The notes: generated by a model from the letters alone, not told the origin. A stretch of DNA of 5,841 nt from an uncultured Clostridia bacterium (GCA_934647145.1 CAKUFB010000179.1:1-5841), one strand, 5' to 3'; counted from the stretch's first letter, positions 1 to 5,583 are shown. Made by a program: numbers and translations.

Positions 1-40
1 CTGCTCTGTTTCTTTTTTCAGCATTTTCATCACCAGCTCT

Positions 41-49
41 ATTATATCA
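41..49 (-). promoter_or_regulatory. Possible leftward extended -10 promoter for a gene off the left edge
   Basis: On the minus strand positions 49-41 read TGATATAAT, a perfect extended -10 and the same 9-mer found in front of the AraC gene. No good -35 lies 17 bp upstream (CGCAAA). Transcription would start near 34 and run out of the window. A minus-strand frame beginning ATG at 30 (MKMLKKETEQ, open to the edge) has no clear ribosome binding site and would sit almost on the start site, so it may be leader or coding; this cannot be settled here. Confidence 0.35.
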
Positions 50-50
50 G

Positions 51-78
51 AAAAGGCCGCTTTTTGCGACCTTTTTTT
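51..78. terminator. Bidirectional terminator-like hairpin
   Basis: Positions 51-60 (AAAAGGCCGC) pair with 66-75 across a 5-base T loop. On the plus strand the 10-bp stem has one C-A mismatch and ends in a run of seven T (72-78). On the minus strand the mismatch becomes a G-U wobble and the stem ends in four T. It could end a rightward gene lying left of the window or insulate the possible leftward promoter at 41-49 from upstream transcription. Confidence 0.6.
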
Positions 79-87
79 GACAGGCTG

Positions 88-193
88 TGCGATTCCCTTC
101 AGGGAATCGCTTCCCTGCGGCCCCGCTGGGGCCGTGGGTGGGGTGCGGGGAGGCGCGCGCCGTTCAGGCCGCCCTCCCCGGTGAACCCGCGCC
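88..193 (+). repeat. Structured repeat, copy 1 (106 bp)
   Basis: This copy matches 280-385 base for base except at three positions (110, 126 and 165; C here, T in the other copy). It contains a hairpin at 89-110 (GCGATTCCC/GGGAATCGC with a four-base loop), a second at 118-134 (CGGCCCC/GGGGCCG around a GCT loop) and a third at 146-180 (CGGGGAGG/CCTCCCCG), which extends through GGGT at 141-144 and ACCC at 185-188. No plausible protein is encoded. It resembles a REP-type intergenic palindromic element; I do not recognise the family. Confidence 0.85.
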
Positions 194-204
194 CCCTCCC
201 CGTC

Positions 205-275
205 CGGCGCGCGCTGCGCGCCGAATAATCGCGCCGCCCAGCGGCGCGTCAATACGGGCGGCCGCAGCCGCCCGT
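205..275. repeat. Three consecutive short-loop hairpins between the repeat copies
   Basis: Three perfect inverted repeats follow one another: 205-223 (CGGCGCGC/GCGCGCCG, loop GCT), 230-248 (CGCGCCGC/GCGGCGCG, loop CCA) and 254-275 (ACGGGCGGC/GCCGCCCGT, loop CGCA). The last recurs at 5778-5797, again just before a copy of the GCGATTCCC hairpin, so it seems to belong to the repeat unit rather than to this spacer. No coding sequence is supported here. Confidence 0.75.
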
Positions 276-279
276 CAAA

Positions 280-385
280 TGCGATTCCCTTCAGGGAATC
301 GTTTCCCTGCGGCCCCGTTGGGGCCGTGGGTGGGGTGCGGGGAGGCGCGCGCCGTTTAGGCCGCCCTCCCCGGTGAACCCGCGCC
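280..385 (+). repeat. Structured repeat, copy 2 (106 bp)
   Basis: Direct repeat of 88-193, offset 192 bp, with 103 of 106 positions identical. Its hairpins are at 281-302, 310-326 (loop GTT instead of GCT) and 338-372. The three differences fall in loops or turn a terminal G-C pair into a G-U wobble when read on the plus strand, so the fold is kept. The similarity stops at 385, where a different, stronger hairpin begins. Confidence 0.85.
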
Positions 386-409
386 GCGGCGGCGCTGCCG
401 CCGCGGCGC
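381..409. repeat. Perfect 13-bp GC-only hairpin
   Basis: Positions 381-393 (GCGCCGCGGCGGC) are the exact reverse complement of 397-409, around a GCT loop at 394-396. It overlaps the last five bases of repeat copy 2. There is no T run after it on either strand, so it is not a standard intrinsic terminator. It shares its triloop with the hairpins at 118-134 and 205-223. Confidence 0.75.
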
Positions 410-433
410 GGCGTTTCCCCCCGAAGCCACCGG

Positions 434-471
434 AAAAAGCAATCCTGGCAGTCCGCAGAGGGACTGCCGGG
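434..471 (-). terminator. Probable terminator of the two-gene oxidoreductase operon
   Basis: Downstream of the stop at 496 the minus strand forms an 8-bp perfect stem, GGCAGTCC/GGACTGCC (468-461 with 454-447), around a six-base loop. Two further C-G pairs follow beyond one mismatch. A run of five T (438-434) comes shortly after the stem. The T run is a few bases late for an ideal terminator. Confidence 0.5.
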
Positions 472-495
472 GGAAAAGATGCAACCAGAAGGCGC

Positions 496-1482
496 TTAGC
501 CGGGGAACCTGGCCTCCGCGCGATTGCGGTCGGAGATATAGGCCTGCTCCATCAGCTCGGTCAGCTGGCGGCCCTCCTGCAGGCCGAAGCGGACTTCCTT
601 GCCATACAAGATGGAGTCGATCCACTGGCGCAGCGGCATGGGCAGATCGGGATCGATCTGAGGCGTGAACCAGCCGCCCTTGATGAGCTTCTGGCTGTCC
701 TCGGTAATCATCCTGACGTCCTGATCGACGGCCATGATGACGCCCCTGGTGCCGTAGACCTCGAGAATGGCGGGGGTCATGGGCGAAACCAGGCTGGTCT
801 CGGCGATGGCGATGGCCTTGTTCTCGAACTCGATCGTGCAGACCGAGTTATCCTCGACCGGATGGGGCGTGAGGTTGTTGAACATGGACTGAATGCGGGT
901 CGGCTTGCCCAGCATCCAGCGGGACAGGTACACCGGGTGCGCGCCCAGATCCATCATCGCGCCGCCGCCGGTGGTTTCCGGATCGTACCAGTAGTCGGGC
1001 AGCCAGCCGGCCAGCGCGCCGTTGTGGCAGTTGCGCACGCGCAGCAGGGTCACGTCGCCCAGCCTGCCCTCCTCGATCATGCGCTTGATGAACAGGTTGC
1101 GTCCGCTGCAGCGCTGGGGGAAGGAGATGGTGAACACCACGCCCGCTTCCTCGACGGCCTTGATGACCTCGTCGCAGTCGGCCACGTTCAGGCACATGCA
1201 CTTCTCGGTAAAGATGTGTTTGTGCGCGCGGGCGGCCTTGAGCATGATCTCCTTATGCATGTTGGTGGGGGTGTCGATGGCCACCGCGTCCACGTCCTCG
1301 CGGGCGAGCAGCTCGTCGTAATCGGCCACGAAGGGCACGTTCAGCTCCTTTGCCCAGGCCTGGCCGCGCGCCGCGTCCTCATCCCACACGCAGGAAACGC
1401 AGGCGTCCTCGCAGCCCTGAATGAATTTGGCGTAGCCCGCCGCGTGCACGTGCCACTTGCTGATCATTGCAACTCGAAGCAT
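496..1482 (-). CDS. Gfo/Idh/MocA-family oxidoreductase (second gene of operon)
   Basis: A 328-residue cytoplasmic protein of the Gfo/Idh/MocA family, which oxidises or reduces sugars, polyols or their acids with NAD(P). The N-terminal half reads as a Rossmann fold, but the usual GxGxxG loop is replaced by ISKWHVHAAGY (7-17). The EKP signature appears as EKC (93-95), keeping the lysine. The C-terminal domain has GGGAMMDLGAH (172-182), with Asp178 and His182 at the places expected for family catalytic residues. Length is typical. ATG at 1482 follows GGGAGG at 1496-1491 with 8 bases between, and that site overlaps the stop of the upstream oxidoreductase gene. The gap of 15 bp and the shared direction make an operon with that gene. 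The substrate is not readable. I recall homologues with a similar HVHA loop in Clostridia and Paenibacillus-like genomes, so the loop is probably a subfamily trait, not decay. Confidence 0.9.
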   Translation of the reverse strand: MLRVAMISKWHVHAAGYAKFIQGCEDACVSCVWDEDAARGQAWAKELNVPFVADYDELLAREDVDAVAIDTPTNMHKEIMLKAARAHKHIFTEKCMCLNVADCDEVIKAVEEAGVVFTISFPQRCSGRNLFIKRMIEEGRLGDVTLLRVRNCHNGALAGWLPDYWYDPETTGGGAMMDLGAHPVYLSRWMLGKPTRIQSMFNNLTPHPVEDNSVCTIEFENKAIAIAETSLVSPMTPAILEVYGTRGVIMAVDQDVRMITEDSQKLIKGGWFTPQIDPDLPMPLRQWIDSILYGKEVRFGLQEGRQLTELMEQAYISDRNRAEARFPG

Positions 1483-1490
1483 GGGTTATA

Positions 1491-1496
1491 CCTCCC
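1491..1496 (-). promoter_or_regulatory. Ribosome binding site of the second oxidoreductase gene
   Basis: GGGAGG on the minus strand, 8 bases before ATG 1482. It begins one base after the TAA stop (1500-1498) of the preceding gene, which suggests translational coupling and fixes the start. Confidence 0.75.
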
Positions 1497-1497
1497 T

Positions 1498-2601
1498 TTA
1501 AATCTCGGGGATCTCGACCTTGACCTCTTCGTGCAGCGCGCTGGAGCGAATGATGCCGTCGATGATCGCCTGGTTGTAGATGATCTCCTGCCACGGAATG
1601 GGAGAGGGGCCGTTGGTCTTGATCGCGTCGCAGAAGGCGCGAACCTTCTGGAAGAAGAAACTCTTCTTGTCGTCCTCCTGCTTCTTGGGCACGTGGATCT
1701 CGACCTGGTTGTTGTCGATGTCGCGGTACATATAGACCTCGCCGACGCCGCCGTCCCACGCGCCGCCCCAGTTGACCTCGGGATGGGGGGACTTGACCTT
1801 GAGGCCGCCCTCGGTGCCCAGGAACAGGGTGTCGCCCATGGTGTCCATATGCATGGCCCAGCTCATGCGGAAGTCCAGCACCAGGCCGTCCTCAAAGCGG
1901 ATGAGCGCGCAGGTGAAGTCGTCCACGGAGAACTCGCCGCCGCCCTTGATGGGGTCGTAGTACTTGGGGTTCTTTCCGAAGTAGTCGCTGGCGTAGGCGG
2001 ACACGGTCACGGGCTTTCTGTAGCCCACGGCGTTGAGCGCCATGTCCAGGCCGTAGCAGCCGATGTCGGCCAGGCAGCCCACGCCCGCCAGATCCTTCTG
2101 CACGAACGTGCGGCCCGGGATGCCGCGGCGACGGCCGCCGCCGGTCTGCACATAGTAGATGTGACCCAGCTCGCCCGAGCGCACCAGGCTCTTGATCATC
2201 TGCATGTTCGCGCCGTAGCGGGGCTGGAAGCCGATTGTCAGAATTTTGCCGGTCTTTTTCTGGGTGCGGGCCATCTCAACGGCCTGATCCAGCGTCACGG
2301 ACATGGGCTTTTCGCACAGCACGTGGATGCCCGCCTCCATCGCGGCGCAGGCGCAGGTGTGGTGCTGGGTGTTGTAGGTACACACAGACACGCCGTCGGG
2401 CTTGAGCGCGAACAGCTCGTCGTTGTTCTCAAAGGCCGGAACGTTCGTCAGGCCGAATTCGTCCAGGAAGGCGCGCGCCTTGCCGGGCACAATGTCCGAC
2501 GCGCCGACGATTTCCACGTCGTCCATCTGGATATACTGGTTCATGTGAGCGTGCGCGATGCCGCCGGTACCCACGATGCCGATACGAAGTATGTCTGCCA
2601 T
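1498..2601 (-). CDS. Gfo/Idh/MocA-family oxidoreductase (first gene of operon)
   Basis: A 367-residue cytoplasmic NAD(P)-dependent oxidoreductase of the Gfo/Idh/MocA family. The Rossmann loop is intact (RIGIVGTGGIAHAH, 6-19) and the lysine signature is CEKPMSVT (96-103). The second-domain motif reads CLADIGCYGLD (176-186): the usual histidine is Tyr183, as in glucose-fructose oxidoreductase-type members where a tyrosine is the active-site acid/base. That comparison is family knowledge; the assignment here is inferred. ATG at 2601 is chosen because AAGGAG lies 10 bases upstream; an in-frame GTG at 2610 sits one base from that site and is unlikely. It is the first gene of a leftward operon with a second family member, and it diverges from an AraC-family regulator that probably controls it. 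Substrate unknown; a sugar or inositol derivative is a reasonable guess. Confidence 0.92.
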   Translation of the reverse strand: MADILRIGIVGTGGIAHAHMNQYIQMDDVEIVGASDIVPGKARAFLDEFGLTNVPAFENNDELFALKPDGVSVCTYNTQHHTCACAAMEAGIHVLCEKPMSVTLDQAVEMARTQKKTGKILTIGFQPRYGANMQMIKSLVRSGELGHIYYVQTGGGRRRGIPGRTFVQKDLAGVGCLADIGCYGLDMALNAVGYRKPVTVSAYASDYFGKNPKYYDPIKGGGEFSVDDFTCALIRFEDGLVLDFRMSWAMHMDTMGDTLFLGTEGGLKVKSPHPEVNWGGAWDGGVGEVYMYRDIDNNQVEIHVPKKQEDDKKSFFFQKVRAFCDAIKTNGPSPIPWQEIIYNQAIIDGIIRSSALHEEVKVEIPEI

Positions 2602-2611
2602 AAAAAACACT

Positions 2612-2617
2612 CTCCTT
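2612..2617 (-). promoter_or_regulatory. Ribosome binding site deciding the start of the first oxidoreductase gene
   Basis: AAGGAG on the minus strand (2617-2612) lies 10 bases before ATG 2601 and only one base before the in-frame GTG at 2610. The ATG is therefore the better start. Confidence 0.7.
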
Positions 2618-2642
2618 TTCTTTACATGGGGTTACTACCTAT

Positions 2643-2651
2643 ATCATAGCA
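2643..2651 (-). promoter_or_regulatory. Extended -10 promoter of the oxidoreductase operon
   Basis: The minus strand reads TGCTATGAT at 2651-2643, a TGn-extended -10. The region 17 bp upstream has no convincing -35, which is common with extended -10 promoters and with promoters needing an activator. Predicted start near 2636, giving a leader of about 35 bases to ATG 2601. Confidence 0.5.
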
Positions 2652-2666
2652 CAAACCGCGAAAAGA

Positions 2667-2675
2667 TGATATAAT
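2667..2675 (+). promoter_or_regulatory. Extended -10 promoter of the AraC-family gene
   Basis: TGATATAAT is a perfect extended -10. No strong -35 is visible upstream. Predicted start near 2682, about 38 bases before the ATG at 2720. It overlaps the second arm of the inverted ATATCAT repeat, so the regulator could repress its own gene. Confidence 0.55.
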
Positions 2676-2719
2676 GTCCGTGCGCAAAAATATCATTTTT
2701 TTGAAGGCGAGGGGATTCC

Positions 2720-3628
2720 ATGGAGGTATCCGTCGAGCCGAAGCTGGCTGTAAACGGCGTCGTCTACCCCTTTCACTGCCACGAAACCGGGCGCGACGGG
2801 CCGGGCAGGCTGGCGGGCGCGCACCTGCACGACTACATCGAGCTGCTCTACTGCACCCAGGGCGGCGCCGAGCTGCTGATCGGCGAGAGCGTCTGCCGCT
2901 TCACGCCGGGCGACCTGGCGCTGATCAACTCCCACGAGGTGCACAGCGTGGAGGCCATCGACCCGGTGCGCACGCATTACCTGGTGCTCAAGTTCGAGCC
3001 GGAGCTGCTCTTTTCCGCCGAGCAGAGCGTGTTCGAGCTGCGGTACATGCTGCCCTTTGTGCTCAGGCGGAACCCCTATGAAAAGGTCATTTCCGCCCGG
3101 GCGCTGGAGGGCAGCGGCATTCCGGAGCTGCTCTACGACACGCTGGCCGAGTACGAGAAGAAGGACTACGGCTTTGAGATGGCCATCCGCGCCAACGCCT
3201 GCCGCGTATTCCTGTGGATTCTCAGGCGCTGGCACGTCATGCAGCCCGAGGCGGCCTGGGGCGCGGATCTGGACTCGGAGACCGCGGCGCGGCTTCAGCG
3301 CGTGATGAGCTACGTCGAGGAAAACTACGCCCAGCCCTTCGCCATGAGCGACGTGGCCGACCGGCTGCACATGGGCTACAGCTCCTTCTCCCGCTTCTTC
3401 TACAAGTATACCTGCCGCAGCTTCGCCGACTACGTGAATTCGGTGCGCATCCAGAAGGCCGAGTTCCTGCTGGCCACGACCGACATGAACGTGACCGAGA
3501 TCGCCATGGCCACCGGCTTTTCGTCCGCCAGCTACTTCATCCAGCGCTTCCGCGAGGCCAACGCCGTCACGCCCAAGCGCTTCCGCGCCCGCTTCGCGCA
3601 GTCGGCAGGCGGCGCGCAGGGGGAGTGA
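2720..3628 (+). CDS. AraC-family transcriptional regulator with cupin sensor domain
   Basis: A 302-residue DNA-binding regulator. The N-terminal part (about 30-115) is a cupin-type ligand-binding domain: HLHDYIELLYC (35-45) and FTPGDLALINSHEVHS (61-76) carry the usual histidines and glutamate (His35, His37, Glu41, His75). The C-terminal part (about 190-292) is the two-helix-turn-helix AraC domain. Its first HTH contains FAMSDVADRLHMGYSSFSRFF (207-227), and its second carries the family signature (VTEIAMATGFSSASYFIQRF, 258-277, then TPKRFR, 284-289). Length is normal for the family. The start is preceded by GAGGGG at 2709-2714. It diverges from the oxidoreductase operon across a 118-bp spacer with promoters for both, which points to local control of those genes and perhaps of itself. 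The ligand, presumably a sugar or derivative, is unknown. Confidence 0.95.
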   Translation: MEVSVEPKLAVNGVVYPFHCHETGRDGPGRLAGAHLHDYIELLYCTQGGAELLIGESVCRFTPGDLALINSHEVHSVEAIDPVRTHYLVLKFEPELLFSAEQSVFELRYMLPFVLRRNPYEKVISARALEGSGIPELLYDTLAEYEKKDYGFEMAIRANACRVFLWILRRWHVMQPEAAWGADLDSETAARLQRVMSYVEENYAQPFAMSDVADRLHMGYSSFSRFFYKYTCRSFADYVNSVRIQKAEFLLATTDMNVTEIAMATGFSSASYFIQRFREANAVTPKRFRARFAQSAGGAQGE

Positions 3629-3656
3629 AAACGCCCCGCGTCAGCGCAGGGCGTTT
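3629..3656. terminator. Shared terminator hairpin between converging genes
   Basis: AAACGCCC (3629-3636) pairs with GGGCGTTT (3649-3656). Beyond one mismatch three more pairs close a TCAG loop. The stem begins right after the AraC stop (3626-3628) and ends 3 bp before the converging stop at 3662-3660. The T run is short in both directions (TTT and TTTT), so termination may be only moderate. Confidence 0.65.
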
Positions 3657-3659
3657 GCT

Positions 3660-3941
3660 TTACGGTTCTTCCTTTTTCATGGCCTCCTTGACGGCAAGCT
3701 CCGTGCGAATGTCAGAGTTTTCTACCATCTCGCCGAAGCCGTAGGTGAGAAACGAGCCGACCCACGAGGCTAACGCGCCCAGCACTATAACCAGCAGGCC
3801 GCTCAGTACAGCCGCGCCGCCATTCCGTGTGGCAGCGCCTGCGGTTATCAGGGAAATGCCCCAGATAACGGAAGCGACGATACCTGTCCAGCAAACGACC
3901 TTAGCCAGCGTCTTGATTTTTGCACCGATGTTGTCGAACAT
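3660..3941 (-). CDS. Small two-helix membrane protein, function unknown
   Basis: A 93-residue protein with two hydrophobic segments, about 12-35 (LAKVVCWTGIVASVIWGISL) and 44-68. A short glycine/asparagine turn joins them, and a charged tail ends GEMVENSDIRTELAVKEAMKK. A Lys-containing N-terminus and a charged C-terminus suggest both ends are cytoplasmic. I recall similar short proteins in many Clostridia, often near zinc-ribbon or other small membrane proteins, but I know no assigned function. AAGGA at 3955-3951 lies 9 bases before ATG 3941 and inside the last codons of the upstream gene, so the two genes are probably coupled in translation. It is the last gene of a two-gene leftward unit ending at the shared terminator. 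Confidence 0.75.
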   Translation of the reverse strand: MFDNIGAKIKTLAKVVCWTGIVASVIWGISLITAGAATRNGGAAVLSGLLVIVLGALASWVGSFLTYGFGEMVENSDIRTELAVKEAMKKEEP

Positions 3942-3947
3942 GGTTTT

Positions 3948-4718
3948 TCATCCTTTCTGTTTTGTGTTGCTGATTCGCTTTTTGTAGGATTCAAGCGCGG
4001 GATAGGCGCTTGGGGCAGTGTGTGCGGGGCGCAGCTCGGCCCGGTCGCCTTCCAGCCAGAAACCGAGAGCGTAGAGAAGGGGAGAACATAGGACTATCAC
4101 AAAGTCGGCAAACGAAGAGGTGCCGGCGGAAAAGGCAATGACATACAACAGAATAGCCATGCCGCTTATCGCGAGCCCAATCCAGTGAAGAAACCTGTAT
4201 TTGTTCCGCAGCAGCAAAAACAGCAGCGATATGCAGGGAAGCAAGAGAGAAAGCAAGAAATAAAGCAAAAACGTACTAAATCCCCATAAAAACGAGATGA
4301 GTAGGTTTGTGCCTGCGATGATTAGAGCCGGATAACGCCATTCCTTTAAATCATAAACAAACGGTGCACAACAAAGTATGGCGGAAACCCCTCGAGAAAG
4401 AGCACTGTGATATAATATATATTTTTGAGTTATAGTTGTGACGATAGGAATTAAGGCCAATACAGGCATTGCAATCAACATGTATCGATGCCGCCGCGCA
4501 ATGGACGCAGGGATATTGACCGAATGATCCTTTCCGATTCGAAGATAGATTGGGGCCAGCGCGAGGGCGATGGCTGAGAAAAGATAGAGCCATGCAAAAA
4601 CGAACAAGGTCTTTATATTTAAATTTCGAATAAGCAGATATTGAATCAAATAGAGGAATGCTGTCAATACGCCGATACCGCCCATTATCCACAGCTTCTT
4701 TTTATGCCGCCTTCTCAT
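3948..4718 (-). CDS. Multi-spanning membrane protein, function unknown
   Basis: A 256-residue integral membrane protein with roughly seven or eight hydrophobic segments (about 9-30, 36-59, 79-97, 107-123, 129-146, 148-170, 177-197, 203-222). The N-terminus is strongly basic (MRRRHKKKLW) and a soluble polar tail (about 223-256) rich in Lys, Ser and Thr follows, consistent with a cytoplasmic N-terminus. No transporter or enzyme motif is recognisable. ATG 4718 is preferred to an in-frame GTG at 4736 because the best ribosome binding site (GAGGTGG, 4734-4728) overlaps the latter. The gene is visibly richer in A and T than its neighbours, which suggests different ancestry or low expression. It has its own promoter and leads a two-gene unit with the 93-residue membrane protein 6 bp downstream. 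Confidence 0.75.
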   Translation of the reverse strand: MRRRHKKKLWIMGGIGVLTAFLYLIQYLLIRNLNIKTLFVFAWLYLFSAIALALAPIYLRIGKDHSVNIPASIARRHRYMLIAMPVLALIPIVTTITQKYILYHSALSRGVSAILCCAPFVYDLKEWRYPALIIAGTNLLISFLWGFSTFLLYFLLSLLLPCISLLFLLLRNKYRFLHWIGLAISGMAILLYVIAFSAGTSSFADFVIVLCSPLLYALGFWLEGDRAELRPAHTAPSAYPALESYKKRISNTKQKG

Positions 4719-4727
4719 GCAACGCAC

Positions 4728-4734
4728 CCACCTC
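4728..4734 (-). promoter_or_regulatory. Ribosome binding site deciding the start of the multi-spanning membrane protein
   Basis: GAGGTGG on the minus strand, 9 bases before ATG 4718. It overlaps the alternative GTG start at 4736, which would have no site of its own. Confidence 0.55.
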
Positions 4735-4750
4735 ACTAATTTATGACATT

Positions 4751-4779
4751 ATCATACCACAATACATATGGAAATGCAA
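4751..4779 (-). promoter_or_regulatory. Promoter of the membrane-protein pair
   Basis: On the minus strand TTGCAT (4779-4774) is followed by a 17-bp spacer and TATGAT (4756-4751), and the -10 is extended by TGG. Start near 4744, giving a leader of about 25 bases to ATG 4718. It lies directly after the terminator of the nucleotidyltransferase gene, so the membrane-protein genes form a separate unit. Confidence 0.6.
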
Positions 4780-4791
4780 GGCGGTTGCGTC

Positions 4792-4819
4792 AAAAATCCC
4801 TGCCGAAGGACGGCAGGGA
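4792..4819 (-). terminator. Rho-independent terminator of the nucleotidyltransferase gene
   Basis: TCCCTGCCG and CGGCAGGGA form a perfect 9-bp stem (4819-4811 with 4805-4797) around a five-base loop. Five T follow on the minus strand (4796-4792). It starts 9 bp after the stop codon. Confidence 0.88.
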
Positions 4820-4828
4820 CGGGATGAA

Positions 4829-5575
4829 TTACTTCTGAGCGAACCGCTCGCACACCTCATGATAGCTCTGCGGGGTGCCGATGTCGATGCACTCGCCCTC
4901 GAAGGGGTACACGCGCACCTCGCGGCGGGGGTAGAGCCAGACCGGGAAATGGCCGGGCGCGTCGGGCGGGTTGCCCTCGGCCAGGTACTGCGCGAACAGG
5001 GGCAGCGTGTCCCGCCTATAGAAGTACAGCGCGTACACGCCCAGGTCGCTCTTCGGCTCGGCGGGCTTCTCCTCCAGGTGCGTCACGCGCAGCTGCTCGT
5101 CCACCGTGGCCACGGCGAAGCGCCTGAGCAGGTCGCGGTCGGTAAAGCGCGCGGCCAGCAGCGTGTCGCAGTTGTTTTTCTGAAAGGCCTCGTAAAAGCG
5201 CATCAGCGGGAAGGTGAAGAAGTTGTCGGACGCGGCGACGAGCAGGTCGTCGGCGAGCTTCGCCCTTTCCAGCACGAACTGTATGTCGCCGATCGCGCCC
5301 CTCTTGTCCGCGTCCGAGGTGGTCATGTCGTCCCAGAGCACGAAGCGGAAGCCGGGGTATCGCGCGCGCGCGCCCTCGGCCCACTCCTCGAACGGACGAA
5401 TGAAGCGGTGGTTGGAAACCAGGTGGATTTCGTCCAGGTCGGGCAGCGTGCAGATTTCCTCTACCAGGTAATCCAGCATGGCCTTGCCCGCGATGGGCAG
5501 GAGCGCCTTGGGCCGGTCGATGGTGAGCGGATACAGCCGGGTGGCGTAGCCCGCAGCCAGGATCAGAGCCTTCAT
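4829..5575 (-). CDS. Sugar-phosphate nucleotidyltransferase (NDP-sugar pyrophosphorylase family)
   Basis: A 248-residue cytoplasmic enzyme of the NTP-transferase fold, expected to join an NTP and a sugar-1-phosphate (or similar phosphate) to an activated NDP compound with release of pyrophosphate. The N-terminal nucleotide-binding loop is LAAGYATRLYPLT (6-18), followed by RPKALLPIAGKAMLDYL (21-37). Asp117 in AASDNFF is the likely metal ligand, LEEKP (167-171) the sugar-binding signature, and CIDIGTPQSY (229-238) carries the second metal-binding Asp231. Canonical members read GxGTR; here the second glycine is Ala11. It is shorter than RmlA-type enzymes (about 290) and has no C-terminal acyltransferase helix as in GlmU. 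GGAGG at 5588-5584 lies 8 bases before ATG 5575. No sugar-pathway neighbour is present, so the substrate stays open. No promoter was found directly upstream. Confidence 0.9.
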   Translation of the reverse strand: MKALILAAGYATRLYPLTIDRPKALLPIAGKAMLDYLVEEICTLPDLDEIHLVSNHRFIRPFEEWAEGARARYPGFRFVLWDDMTTSDADKRGAIGDIQFVLERAKLADDLLVAASDNFFTFPLMRFYEAFQKNNCDTLLAARFTDRDLLRRFAVATVDEQLRVTHLEEKPAEPKSDLGVYALYFYRRDTLPLFAQYLAEGNPPDAPGHFPVWLYPRREVRVYPFEGECIDIGTPQSYHEVCERFAQK

Positions 5576-5583
5576 AGCATGTT

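Larger units (their letters stand above)
2640..2696. promoter_or_regulatory. Candidate operator: three ATATCAT motifs between divergent promoters
   Basis: TATATCAT at 2640-2647 and its exact reverse complement ATGATATA at 2666-2673 form an 8-bp inverted repeat. A third copy, ATATCAT, lies at 2690-2696. Centres are about 25 and 24 bases apart, close to two or more helical turns. The first lies on the leftward -10 and the second on the rightward -10, where a bound regulator would affect both genes. AraC proteins more often bind direct repeats, and AT-rich -10 regions produce such words by chance, so this stays tentative. Confidence 0.35.

Noticed and set aside
77..82. TTGACA as a -35 element on the plus strand
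   Set aside because: No -10-like sequence lies 16-18 bp downstream; that stretch is the repeat hairpin.
87..359. A 90-codon frame containing two copies of MRFPSGNRFPAAPLGPW
   Set aside because: The internal repetition only reflects the 192-bp duplication, which happens to be 64 codons long. The frame crosses many strong hairpins and encodes low-complexity Ala/Pro/Arg sequence.
88..409. CRISPR array
   Set aside because: Only two repeats of 106 bp with a self-complementary 86-bp spacer, no regular 25-40 bp repeat and spacer pattern and no cas gene.
2602..2610. GTG at 2610 as start of the first oxidoreductase (adds MFF)
   Set aside because: It is one base from the ribosome binding site, too close, while ATG 2601 has a 10-base spacing and gives the usual short lead into the Rossmann strand.
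373..2649. A 758-codon plus-strand open frame
   Set aside because: It is the antisense of both oxidoreductase genes and their 15-bp gap. Its product is dominated by His, Val, Ala, Gly and Leu with no domain, while the minus-strand proteins show full family motifs. High GC with biased third positions leaves the antisense frame open.
4719..4736. GTG at 4736 as start of the multi-spanning membrane protein
   Set aside because: It overlaps the GAGGTGG site and has no upstream site of its own; ATG 4718 fits better.
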